The notes beneath the pieces were generated by a model that ran no database searches, was not told where the DNA came from, and saw nothing but the letters and a program-made list of their open reading frames with translations. A DNA stretch of 64,000 nt, taken from the NCBI GenBank assembly GCA_947447355.1, contig CANFJF010000001.1, positions 1 to 64,000 on the forward strand, in the 5' to 3' direction. A program made the position numbers and the translations under genes. Numbering within the stretch: the first letter of the stretch is position 1; each line of letters begins with the position of its first letter. The stretch is from Comamonadaceae bacterium (GTDB lineage Bacteria > Pseudomonadota > Gammaproteobacteria > Burkholderiales > Burkholderiaceae_C). Below are positions 26,861 to 38,386 of the stretch, one piece after another.

Positions 26861-27412
26861 ATGTCCAAAATCGCAGTTGTATTTCATTCGGGCTACGGCC
26901 ACACACAACGCATGGCGCAAGCTGTGGCAGAGGGCGCGGGCGCAGAGCTGGTAGCCATTGATGCCGACGGCAATTTGCCTGAAGGCGGTTGGGAAACCCT
27001 GGCGGCTGCCAACGCCATCATCATGGGCTCGCCCACCTACATGGGCAACGTGAGCTGGCAGTTCAAAAAGTTTGCCGACGCTAGTTCCAAGCCTTGGTTC
27101 ACTCAAGCTTGGAAAGACAAGCTGTTTGCCGGTTTCACCAACAGCGCTGCTTTGAATGGCGACAAGGGCTCGACATTGACCTACTTGTTCACGTTGGCCA
27201 TGCAGCACAGCGGCCTCTGGGTCAGTCAAGGTATCTTGCCGAGCAGCAGCAAGGCGGCCGGGCGCAATGACATGAACTATCTGGGTTCATACAGCGGTGC
27301 CATGGCTCAGTCGCCGTCCGACGCCGGTGCCAGCGACATGCTGCCTGGTGACTTGAACACCGCCCGTGCTTTTGGTCAGCGCGTGGCTGAAGTCGCAGCC
27401 CGCTTCAAGTAA
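26861..27412 (+). CDS. flavodoxin / NAD(P)H-dependent FMN reductase family protein
   Basis: Protein of 183 residues with a flavodoxin fold. It shows the FMN phosphate loop HSGYGHTQRMAQAVAEG, the second flavin loop MGSPTYMGNVSWQFK and a later LFAGFTNSAAL segment. It resembles WrbA-type or related NAD(P)H:quinone oxidoreductases, but lacks enough signature to call it WrbA. It starts 12 bp after DoxX, and pirin, DoxX and this gene are a plausible redox/quinone-protection operon. Confidence 0.85.
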   Translation: MSKIAVVFHSGYGHTQRMAQAVAEGAGAELVAIDADGNLPEGGWETLAAANAIIMGSPTYMGNVSWQFKKFADASSKPWFTQAWKDKLFAGFTNSAALNGDKGSTLTYLFTLAMQHSGLWVSQGILPSSSKAAGRNDMNYLGSYSGAMAQSPSDAGASDMLPGDLNTARAFGQRVAEVAARFK

Positions 27413-27421
27413 ACGCTCAGC

Positions 27422-27452
27422 GCCAAGCCAGGCCAGCGCGGCCCGGCTTGGC
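27422..27452 (+). terminator. GC-rich hairpin after the pirin-DoxX-flavodoxin run
   Basis: An 8-bp stem, GCCAAGCC (27422-27429) with GGCTTGGC (27445-27452), encloses a loop that contains an inner GGCC/GGCC pairing. It lies 10 bp past the flavodoxin stop codon. There is no T-run after it, so it could be a weak or factor-assisted terminator. Confidence 0.5.
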
Positions 27453-27525
27453 TGTTCAGGGAAAACGTGGGTTCAATTGCAAAGATAAGTGTCGTTTTAA
27501 GCGGTCGCCACGTTTAAAATTTATC

Positions 27526-28221
27526 ATGCGAATTTTTACCCTTTTGCCTTGGTACGACTGGCTGGCCTTCGTCTGGTTTTTTGGCTCATGGCTGGCTTAT
27601 TCAAGGTTTTCTCGTAACGAAAACTTTAAGCGCCCCTCCATTTTGTGGGCTACCAATCGCTACCGTCATTACTGGCTCTTGCAAGCCACTTCGCGCGATC
27701 CACGGGTCATCGACGGCATCATCACGCAGAATTTGTCGAGTACACCGGCCTTCTTCTCGTCAACCACCATCATCATCATTGGCGGTTTGTTTGCGCTGTT
27801 GGGCACCACTGACCGGGCCAGTGAGCTGGTTCGTGAAATACCGTTTGCAGTGCAAACCTCTGTGTTGATTTTTGACCTGAAAGTGCTGATGATGATCGGC
27901 ATTTTCGTTTTTGCTTTTTTTCGCTTCAGCTGGTCAATGCGCCAGTACACCTTCGTGGCATTGCTGATTGGCTCCTTACCGCCACCCGCTGATTTTGCGT
28001 CTGGCAAGTTTGACCGCGATGTCTTCGCCGCCCGCGCCAGCCGCATGGTCGGGCTGGCCGCCGAAACCTTCAACGACGGCTTGCGCGCTTACTACTTGAG
28101 CTTTGCTGTCATGGCCTGGTTTTTTTCGACTCTTGCCTTTATCGTTGCCACAGCGGTGGTGATTTTGATTTTGTACAACCGCGAATTCAGTTCGGATGTG
28201 TTGCAAGTCTTGAAAGAATAG
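27526..28221 (+). CDS. DUF599-type integral membrane protein
   Basis: Protein of 231 residues with about four hydrophobic segments, near residues 7-25, 80-100, 115-135 and 195-220. The opening LLPWYDWLAFVWFFGSWLAY, the NRYRHYWLLQATSRDPR segment and the R.YYLSFAVMAWF segment match the DUF599 family of uncharacterised membrane proteins. ATG 27526 places the first membrane segment at the N-terminus; the frame extends upstream. No function is known. The stop overlaps a GTG at 28221 that opens a broken Rieske-oxygenase tail. Confidence 0.8.
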   Translation: MRIFTLLPWYDWLAFVWFFGSWLAYSRFSRNENFKRPSILWATNRYRHYWLLQATSRDPRVIDGIITQNLSSTPAFFSSTTIIIIGGLFALLGTTDRASELVREIPFAVQTSVLIFDLKVLMMIGIFVFAFFRFSWSMRQYTFVALLIGSLPPPADFASGKFDRDVFAARASRMVGLAAETFNDGLRAYYLSFAVMAWFFSTLAFIVATAVVILILYNREFSSDVLQVLKE

Positions 28222-28463
28222 TGAGTTTTAACTTCTATCGACCACTTGCCAGCCCACTCCCCGATCGCGCGGATGTCACCCAACTGGTGTTGGATCAAAC
28301 CGCCGCCACGTTTGAAGAAGACAAGGTCATTATTGAAGCGCAGTACCAGAATCAAGAGTGACAGGGACCGGGCGCGATCATTGACATCCATGTGGATGCG
28401 GGGCCCAATCGTGCAAAACGCCTCATCGCCAAGTTGAGCGAATCGACTGCGACAACGACGTAA
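28221..28463 (+). pseudogene. C-terminal fragment of a Rieske aromatic O-demethylase/ring-hydroxylating oxygenase
   Basis: In one frame from 28221 to 28463 the translation includes TFEEDKVIIEAQYQNQE, then an in-frame TGA at 28359-28361, then IIDIHVDAGPNRAKRLIAKL and a TAA at 28461. The EDK.I.EAQ.....IDAG...ARRL.. pattern is the C-terminal end of vanillate-demethylase-type Rieske oxygenase large subunits (family recognition by eye). The N-terminal Rieske and iron domains are missing. The gene is therefore broken twice, by truncation and by a nonsense codon. Its position just before formaldehyde dehydrogenase fits an O-demethylase that released formaldehyde. Confidence 0.65.
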
Positions 28464-28502
28464 CTAACTTTCAAATTAATCACTCAACAACAGGAGAAAA
28501 AA

Positions 28503-29699
28503 ATGGCCAACAACAGAGGCGTCGTCTACGTCGAGCAAGGCAAAGTGGAAGTTCGCGCGATCGACTACCCCAAACTTCTCAACCCCAAAGGACGCACCGC
28601 TAACCACGGCGTTATCCTCAAGGTGCTCACCACCAATATCTGTGGCTCCGATCAGCACATGGTGCGCGGTCGCACTACCGCCCCCGCGGGTTTGGTGCTG
28701 GGTCATGAAATCACGGGTGAGGTCATTGAAGCCGGCAAGGACGTCGAAACGCTTGAAGTCGGCGACATCGTCTCTGTGCCCTTCAACGTTGCTTGTGGTC
28801 GTTGCCGACTCTGCAAGGAGCGCCAGACCGGCGTCTGCCTCACCGTCAATGAATCTCGTCCCGGCGGCGCTTACGGTTATGTCGACATGGGCGGCTGGGT
28901 TGGCGGGCAAGCTGAATACGTCATGGTCCCGTACGCAGACTTCAACTTACTGAAGTTTCCCGATCGCGAGCAGGCGATTGAAAAGATCCGTGACCTGACA
29001 TGCCTGTCTGACATTCTGCCGACGGGTTATCACGGTGCGGTAACGGCAGGCGTTGGTCCCGGTAGCACGGTCTATGTGGCGGGGGCTGGCCCGGTCGGTC
29101 TGGCGGCTGCTGCGTCCGCCAGATTGTTGGGCGCTGCCGTTGTCATCGTTGGCGATGTCAACCCGGTCCGACTCAAACATGCCAAGAGCGTGGGTTTCGA
29201 GGTGGCCGACCTGTCCACCGATGTGCCGCTGGGCGATCAGATTCAGGCCATTCTCGGTGTGCCGGAAGTTGACAGCGCCATCGATGCCGTCGGCTTTGAA
29301 GCACGCGGCCACGGCCATGAAGGTGCGCAGCATGAAGCGCCGGCCACCGTGCTCAATTCGTTGATGGAGATCACAAGAGCTGCTGGCAAGATCGGCATCC
29401 CCGGCCTGTATGTGACAGAAGATCCGGGTGGTGTCGACCAAGCCGCCAAGACCGGCTCATTGAGCATCCGCCTCGGTCTGGGTTGGGCCAAGTCGCACAG
29501 CTTCATGACAGGCCAGACACCGGTGATGCAGTACAACCGTGCGCTGATGCAAGCTATTTTGTGGGACCGTATCAAGATCGCCGACATCGTCGGCGTCAAG
29601 GTCATCTCACTGGATGAAGCCCCTACCGGCTATGCGCAGTTTGATGCCGGTGCGCCCGTGAAGTTTGTGATTGATCCGCACGGGCAGTTAAAACGGTAA
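28503..29699 (+). CDS. fdhA: glutathione-independent formaldehyde dehydrogenase
   Basis: Zinc-dependent medium-chain dehydrogenase of 398 residues that oxidises formaldehyde to formate with NAD+ in the cytoplasm. Catalytic zinc ligands are Cys 47 (NICGSDQH) and His 68 (LGHEITG); structural zinc Cys residues are 98, 101, 104 and 112. The NAD fold includes VYVAGAGPVGLAAAASA. Length and motifs match the Pseudomonas putida-type enzyme. A very strong ribosome site, AGGAG, precedes ATG 28503. It follows the broken Rieske oxygenase tail, which suggests it once served a demethylase. Confidence 0.93.
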   Translation: MANNRGVVYVEQGKVEVRAIDYPKLLNPKGRTANHGVILKVLTTNICGSDQHMVRGRTTAPAGLVLGHEITGEVIEAGKDVETLEVGDIVSVPFNVACGRCRLCKERQTGVCLTVNESRPGGAYGYVDMGGWVGGQAEYVMVPYADFNLLKFPDREQAIEKIRDLTCLSDILPTGYHGAVTAGVGPGSTVYVAGAGPVGLAAAASARLLGAAVVIVGDVNPVRLKHAKSVGFEVADLSTDVPLGDQIQAILGVPEVDSAIDAVGFEARGHGHEGAQHEAPATVLNSLMEITRAAGKIGIPGLYVTEDPGGVDQAAKTGSLSIRLGLGWAKSHSFMTGQTPVMQYNRALMQAILWDRIKIADIVGVKVISLDEAPTGYAQFDAGAPVKFVIDPHGQLKR

Positions 29700-29742
29700 A
29701 CGTAGGAAAGTGCTTGCCCCGTGACGTCGACTTCACCGGTCT

Positions 29743-31077
29743 TCAGGCGACGTCATGGGCTAATCGCAATCCGCTGAACTGCCACTGCGCGTCTGGCGGG
29801 AAAAAATTGCGGTAGCTGGCTCGCAGATGGTTTTGCGGTGTGGCGCATGAGCCGCCGCGCAATACAAACTGTTGGCACATGAACTTGCCGTTGTACTCGC
29901 CCACCAAGCCTTCCCAAGGCTTGTAGCCCGGGTAAGCGCTGTAGCTGGACTGCGTCCATTCCCACACATCGCCCCAGAGTTGGGCCAGTCGGCCATCGTG
30001 CCTTTCCTGCAAGGGCAGGGGATGAAAGACAGCGTTGTCTTGTAGGTTACCCGTGATGGTTTGAGGTTGGCTGCGCGCGGCCAGCTCCCATTCTTGCTCG
30101 GTTGGCAAGCGGGCACCGGCCCAACGCGCATACGCGTCGGCTTCAAAATAACTCAGGTGGCAGGCCGGCGTGTTCGGGTCAACTGCAACTTGACCGTACA
30201 AGGTGAAGTTGCTGTACGTACCGTCTTCTAGTTGCCAATACAGCGGCAGCTGCTTCGCACCCTGTTGCACCCAATCCCAGCCCATTGACAGCCACAGCTC
30301 GGGCCTTTGGTAGCCGCCGTCTTCGATGAATTCAATCATGTCGCCATTGGTCACCGGCCGGTCGCCGATTTCGAAGGGCGCTACAAAAACCTGGTGCCTA
30401 GGCGTTTCGTTGTCAAAAGCAAAGCTGCCGTCAAGCGCTGGTTCGTGGCCGTGCCGCACCAAACCACCCGCTTGCCGAATCCAGCCTAGCGGCTGCGGAT
30501 GGGTTCCCGCCAGCGGCCAGCGCTGGGCATAAGCTGGGCGGGCCGGATTCTGCGACAAGGCATGCTTGATGTCGGTGATCAGCAACTCTTGATGCTGTTG
30601 TTCGTGGTGCAGGCCGAGGTCCAGCAGCTCACGAAGTGCTTTTTCATCCGACGCTTCAAGGGCAGTAGCCGAGCTGATCAGCGAGAGCATGCGTTGATCT
30701 ACTTGCTGACGATACAGCAGCACTTCGGCCAGTGTGGGCCGGCTGATCAGACCACGCTGATGCCGCGGATGCTTGCTGCCGACGGCGTTGTAATAGCTGT
30801 TGAAGAGCACCCGAAAGCTGGCATCGTAAGGCGCAAAGTTGGCCTCAAAGCGTTCCAGCAAAAAGGTTTCAAAAAACCAGGTGACATGCGCTAAATGCCA
30901 TTTTGCGGGGCTGGCGTCGGGCATGGACTGCAGTTGGCAGTCTTCCGGACTGAGTGGCCGAGTTAACTCAACGGTTTGCTGGCGCGTGCAGGTGTAACGC
31001 TGAGCCAGCGTAGACAAGTCGTTGGTCGTTGAGAAAGCGTTGGCGTGATTGAAAGATGGCATGCTTTTAGAGGACAT
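29743..31077 (-). CDS. egtB: ergothioneine biosynthesis protein EgtB
   Basis: Protein of 444 residues with an N-terminal DinB-like domain and a C-terminal formylglycine-generating-enzyme-type (FGE-sulfatase) domain. Iron-binding His residues are in AKWHLAHVTWFFE (His 61 or 64) and in the HHEQQHQE motif (His 158 and 162). The C-terminal domain shows LPTEQEWELAAR and the ending FVLRGGSCATP. Family knowledge: EgtB joins hercynine to a thiol substrate by an iron- and oxygen-dependent C-S bond. No egtD methyltransferase is in the window, so the rest of the pathway must lie elsewhere. Confidence 0.93.
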   Translation of the reverse strand: MSSKSMPSFNHANAFSTTNDLSTLAQRYTCTRQQTVELTRPLSPEDCQLQSMPDASPAKWHLAHVTWFFETFLLERFEANFAPYDASFRVLFNSYYNAVGSKHPRHQRGLISRPTLAEVLLYRQQVDQRMLSLISSATALEASDEKALRELLDLGLHHEQQHQELLITDIKHALSQNPARPAYAQRWPLAGTHPQPLGWIRQAGGLVRHGHEPALDGSFAFDNETPRHQVFVAPFEIGDRPVTNGDMIEFIEDGGYQRPELWLSMGWDWVQQGAKQLPLYWQLEDGTYSNFTLYGQVAVDPNTPACHLSYFEADAYARWAGARLPTEQEWELAARSQPQTITGNLQDNAVFHPLPLQERHDGRLAQLWGDVWEWTQSSYSAYPGYKPWEGLVGEYNGKFMCQQFVLRGGSCATPQNHLRASYRNFFPPDAQWQFSGLRLAHDVA

Positions 31078-31143
31078 GGGTTTATTTTGCGTGCCTGCGT
31101 AAGGGCTTGCGTTTCTCGAGGGTAAATTCCCTTTTTCGTCGGA

Positions 31144-31911
31144 TCAGTTCAAGCCGCGGTCCGCGGTATTAGCGACGAGCTCCGGCCGGGGTGTCAAGTC
31201 CGCATCGACCACGCGCCTGTCGTCAAAGACAAAGCAGCCGCCGTTGTAGTGGTCTTGGCCGACTTGCTCAAAATAAGTCAGGATGCCGCCCTCCAGTTGG
31301 AAGACATCCGTCAGTCCGGCTTCGCGCATCAGAATAGCGGCTTTTTCGCAGCGAATGCCGCCGGTGCAAAAGCTGACCACTGTCTTGCCTTGCAAATCAG
31401 CTTGGTGGGTTTTGAAGGCGTCTGGGAATTCGGTGAACTTGTCGATGCGCCAGTCGATCGCGCCGACAAAATTGCCACAGTCCGCTTCAAAGGCGTTGCG
31501 CGTGTCGAGCGTGACCACGGCTTGGCCGTGATCGTCGTGACCTTGGTCCAGCCAGCGTTTCAGGGTGAGCGCGTCAACCGCCGGGGCGCGACCGCTGGCT
31601 GGTTGAATCGCCGGGTGGTTCATGCGAATGATTTCGGGTTTGATTTTTACGAGCCGTTTTTTGAAGGGCTGGCTGTCCGACCAGCTTTCCTTGGATGCAA
31701 GGCCCTCAAACCGGCTGTCACTGCGGAGCCAAGTCAAAAAGCCATTAACTTCGGCGGCATCACCCGCCAAAAATAGATTTATACCTTCTTCGGCAAGCAA
31801 TACCGTGCCCTTGATATCGCTGCCTTCTAGCGCTTGACCGATGGCGCGTTGCAAGGCGGGGAGGTCGGCGAGGTTGACAAACCGGTAGGCCGCAATATTC
31901 AGGATGGTCAT
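31144..31911 (-). CDS. trhO: tRNA uridine(34) hydroxylase / rhodanese-domain protein
   Basis: Protein of 255 residues of the TrhO (YceA) family. The N-terminal acylphosphatase-like domain opens with TILNIAAYRFVNLADL and GTVLLAEEGINLFLAG; the rhodanese domain has VVTLDTRNAFE and the active Cys in VVSFCTGGIRCEKA. Family knowledge: TrhO makes 5-hydroxyuridine at tRNA position 34. ATG 31911 fits the family N-terminus; the frame extends to 31998, inside the dnaE leader, and is rejected. It is divergent from dnaE. Confidence 0.9.
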   Translation of the reverse strand: MTILNIAAYRFVNLADLPALQRAIGQALEGSDIKGTVLLAEEGINLFLAGDAAEVNGFLTWLRSDSRFEGLASKESWSDSQPFKKRLVKIKPEIIRMNHPAIQPASGRAPAVDALTLKRWLDQGHDDHGQAVVTLDTRNAFEADCGNFVGAIDWRIDKFTEFPDAFKTHQADLQGKTVVSFCTGGIRCEKAAILMREAGLTDVFQLEGGILTYFEQVGQDHYNGGCFVFDDRRVVDADLTPRPELVANTADRGLN

Positions 31912-31987
31912 GGTGTGCGGGATTGTAAGAAAAGACTGAAAAATCGATTTTTGGCAAGCCCCTGAGCCGCCCAAAGTGACGCCTAAA

Positions 31988-35512
<3,525 letters not shown>

Positions 35513-35529
35513 GCCGCGGACTTTTTTAC

Positions 35530-36501
35530 TTAGTCGACCTGCACTTTCACGCGTTTCAGCACTTCGGCGTAATGGGCACGGTCAGCGTTCATCAGATCGG
35601 CCACTTGCTGTGCCGGACCGGTGCTGACGGTGAAGCCAAAACCGCCCATTCGAGCCATCACATCGGGTTGCGTCAGTGCGTCGTTGATGGCCTTATTGAT
35701 ATCGGCGATCACATTGGCTGGCGTGCCTTTGGGGGCCATCACAGCGACCCATGTCAATGCGTCCAAGCCTTTGGGGCCGCCAGCTTCTTCGAGTGTCGGG
35801 ACATCTGGTAAGGCAGCCGAGCGCTTGCTGTCCGCCACGGCTAAAAAGCGTAACTTGCCGCCCTTCATCAGGCCACCTGCCGTCGCGACACTGCCATATG
35901 CCCAGTCCACTTCACCCGTTGAGACGGCGGCATAAAGCTGTGATGTTTCTTTGTACGGCACGTGCAGCATCTCTTGGCCCAGTGCTGTTTCGAGGCGGGC
36001 TGATCCGAGGTGAATCGGGCCGCCGACTGCGTTTGATCCGTACTTGAGTGGGGACGCTTTGTTCTTGGACGCAGCTAGCAAATCTTTCAGCGTTTTATGC
36101 GGGCCATCCGTTGCCGCCGTCACAAAAAATGCGGCCTTATAAAGCAGCGCAACCGGCACCAAGTCTTTCTCGGGATCGTAGGCCAGTTTTTTGAAAATCA
36201 AGGGGTTGATGGAGAGGTTACCCACATCCACGACCACCAGATCATGGCCCGTCGGCGGAGCGCCTTTCATGGCGTTGATCGCGACGGCACCTGCGCCGCC
36301 GGGTTTGGCATCCACGACCACGGGTTGGCCCCAGCGCGTCTGCAGCTTTTCAGCCACGACGCGCGCCACCACGTCAGGCCCACTGCCGTTCGGAAAAACG
36401 CTGGTGAACTTGACCGTCCCCTTGGGTGTGAACTGCGCCATGGCCGATGACGTGCTGATCAGCGCGATGGCGCCGGCGAGAATGTATTTTTTGAAATGCA
36501 T
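35530..36501 (-). CDS. Bug/TctC-family periplasmic solute-binding receptor
   Basis: Exported receptor of 323 residues with leader MHFKKYILAGAIALISTSSA ending at AMAQ. Core features are KGTVKFTSVFPNGSGPDVVAR, VDAKPGGAGAVAINA, YGSNAVGGPIHLGSA and HVPYKETSQLYAAVSTG. The glycine loop is altered (FPNGSGPD) relative to the common PPGG.D. It is the last gene of the aromatic-degradation run and probably binds an aromatic acid or related compound used by that run, by inference. Confidence 0.87.
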   Translation of the reverse strand: MHFKKYILAGAIALISTSSAMAQFTPKGTVKFTSVFPNGSGPDVVARVVAEKLQTRWGQPVVVDAKPGGAGAVAINAMKGAPPTGHDLVVVDVGNLSINPLIFKKLAYDPEKDLVPVALLYKAAFFVTAATDGPHKTLKDLLAASKNKASPLKYGSNAVGGPIHLGSARLETALGQEMLHVPYKETSQLYAAVSTGEVDWAYGSVATAGGLMKGGKLRFLAVADSKRSAALPDVPTLEEAGGPKGLDALTWVAVMAPKGTPANVIADINKAINDALTQPDVMARMGGFGFTVSTGPAQQVADLMNADRAHYAEVLKRVKVQVD

Positions 36502-36537
36502 GTTGCTTGTCTCCCGTTTTTTTATGAAGTGAGGCCG

Positions 36538-37395
36538 TTAAATTTCATCGACGATTCGGTTGCGCAAGATGCCGATGCCTTCGACTTCAACTTCGCAGAC
36601 GTCACCGGCTTTCATCCACAGTTGCGGTTTACGTGCCAGCCCGACGCCCGACGGTGTGCCGGTGATGATGATGTCGCCAGGCTGCAAGGCCATGGCTTCT
36701 GAGCAAGCGGCGACCAAGGTGGCGATGTCAAAAATCATCTGGCTGGTATTGGTGTTCTGCAGAACGACACCATTCAGCCGACATTGCATTTGCAGGCCCG
36801 TGGCACCGCTGGGCAATTCGTCAGCGGTGACGAACTCGGGGCCAAAACTGCCACTGGCATCGAAGTTTTTGCCCATCATCCACTGGGTTGAGCGGAACTG
36901 GTGGTCACGGATCGAGCCGTCATTGAACAGCGAGTAACCCGCCACGTGTTCAAGCGCTTTTTCTTTGCTGATGTAGCGGCCACCTTTGCCAATGACGGCG
37001 ACAAGTTCGGCTTCATAGTCGAACTGTTCAGATATTTTGGGTCGTACCAAGGCTTGTTCGTGCGCTACCCAAGAGGACGGGTAGCGGTGAAAAATAACGG
37101 GGAACTTGGGCGCCTCGAAATTGCTTTCAGCGGCATGCTCAGCGTAGTTCAGACCGATGGCAAAAGCCTTGGCTGGGTTCTGCAACGGTGGCAAGTAAGT
37201 GATGCCTGCCAACGGCTGTCTTTTTGTGGCGCTGGCAAGTGTGCTCTTGGCTGCGTTCATACCGCTATCGCCTTGTCGCAGCAATTCGTCCAGCGTTGAG
37301 GGCAGTCCAAGCGCTGTCAGGTTGACCAGCTCGTCGCCGATGCGTGCACCCAGTGCAGGTTGGCCAGCGTCGTTTTTGAATGCAATCAGTCTCAT
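36538..37395 (-). CDS. fumarylacetoacetate hydrolase (FAH) family protein
   Basis: Protein of 285 residues with the FAH fold: FAIGLNYAEHAAES, the metal site FDYEAELVAVIGKGG, the SLFNDGSIRDHQFRSTQWMM segment, GKNFDASGSFGPEFVT and the C-terminal DIIITGTPSGVGLARKP. It is clearly related to the 23048-23911 gene. In this operon it follows an extradiol dioxygenase and a monooxygenase, so it may act on the ring-cleavage product or a later 2-oxoacid intermediate instead of a MhpC-type alpha/beta hydrolase. The exact step is inferred. It lies 36 bp upstream of the Bug gene. Confidence 0.88.
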   Translation of the reverse strand: MRLIAFKNDAGQPALGARIGDELVNLTALGLPSTLDELLRQGDSGMNAAKSTLASATKRQPLAGITYLPPLQNPAKAFAIGLNYAEHAAESNFEAPKFPVIFHRYPSSWVAHEQALVRPKISEQFDYEAELVAVIGKGGRYISKEKALEHVAGYSLFNDGSIRDHQFRSTQWMMGKNFDASGSFGPEFVTADELPSGATGLQMQCRLNGVVLQNTNTSQMIFDIATLVAACSEAMALQPGDIIITGTPSGVGLARKPQLWMKAGDVCEVEVEGIGILRNRIVDEI

Positions 37396-37426
37396 GGAAG
37401 TTTTCTCTCAGTCAATGGGTTAAAAA

Positions 37427-38386
37427 TTAGCGCAATGGGTTTTCGTGATTGGTGATGAAGTCTGCCGGGACAGTGGGGCCCCAGACATACAAAGAATCAG
37501 CCGGCGGATGATCGGCCGCCGGCCAGTCGAGGTCGGCCGGGATGAAGTCGATGTCGCAGGTGTATTCGCAATAGCTGCCCCAAGGGTCGCGCACATAGTT
37601 GAAGTAGTTCGAACCCAGCACATGCCGTCCAACGCCCCAGCCCTGGCCCCAGCCAGCAGTCCGCATTTGTTCGGTGCCAATGCCAACTTCGTCTATGCTG
37701 CCAACGTCCCAGCTGCTGTGGTGCAGGCCGACCGCATGCGATTTGGCAAAAGCGATCAAGTGGTGGTCACTGCCATGCGGCGTGTGCAGGAAGGCAATGA
37801 TGTCGCCGGAATGGTCGGAGAGTTTCAATCCCAACACATCGTCATAGAAGCGCACGAGGTTTGTGACATCGGGGGAAAAGCGCAGGATGTGCGACAGATA
37901 CCGCGGCCGGACTTGCTGAGTTTGGCTGCGGCTAGGCGCCGCACCTTGACCTGCCGCAACGACGGGTCTCGGTGTGGGCAGTGTCTTGGCCGATGGCGAC
38001 ACTTTGGGGGCCACCACCAATTGCATGGGGAAGCCTTCTGGGTCATTCAACCAGAGGCCTTGACCATCGCTGAGCGGATGCGGTTCGGTGCCGATGCCCA
38101 GTTGTCCGATGCGCTGTCGAAAGACCGACTCGTCTTCAGCAAAAATACCGAAGCTCAGGTACTGCAGCTGTTTGCGTTCGCCCGCTTCAAAAATGCTGGC
38201 CCAGCAATGCGCATGACCGAAGGTGTAAAGATCCAGTTGCCCGGCCTTGACGCGCACGTCGAGCCCGAAGGCTTCATAGAACTGGCGGGCCACGGCCAGG
38301 TCGGGCACCGTCAATACGAAGCGATTCACCGAGTGCGCTGCAACGATGCCCGGGCGACGCGAAAAAGTCAGTGTGCTGGAGGTCAT
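37427..38386 (-). CDS. type I extradiol ring-cleavage dioxygenase (VOC superfamily)
   Basis: Two-domain VOC protein of 319 residues. The N-terminal module covers about residues 14-130; the catalytic C-terminal module starts RYLSHILRFSPDVTNLVRFY. Candidate Fe(II) ligands are the His in YLSHILRF, the His in VGLHHSSWDV and the Glu in SYCEYTCDID, in the order expected for catechol 2,3-dioxygenase relatives. The start overlaps the stop of the FAD monooxygenase by 4 bp. Family knowledge: such enzymes open catechols beside the diol. The specific catechol is unknown. Confidence 0.85.
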   Translation of the reverse strand: MTSSTLTFSRRPGIVAAHSVNRFVLTVPDLAVARQFYEAFGLDVRVKAGQLDLYTFGHAHCWASIFEAGERKQLQYLSFGIFAEDESVFRQRIGQLGIGTEPHPLSDGQGLWLNDPEGFPMQLVVAPKVSPSAKTLPTPRPVVAAGQGAAPSRSQTQQVRPRYLSHILRFSPDVTNLVRFYDDVLGLKLSDHSGDIIAFLHTPHGSDHHLIAFAKSHAVGLHHSSWDVGSIDEVGIGTEQMRTAGWGQGWGVGRHVLGSNYFNYVRDPWGSYCEYTCDIDFIPADLDWPAADHPPADSLYVWGPTVPADFITNHENPLR

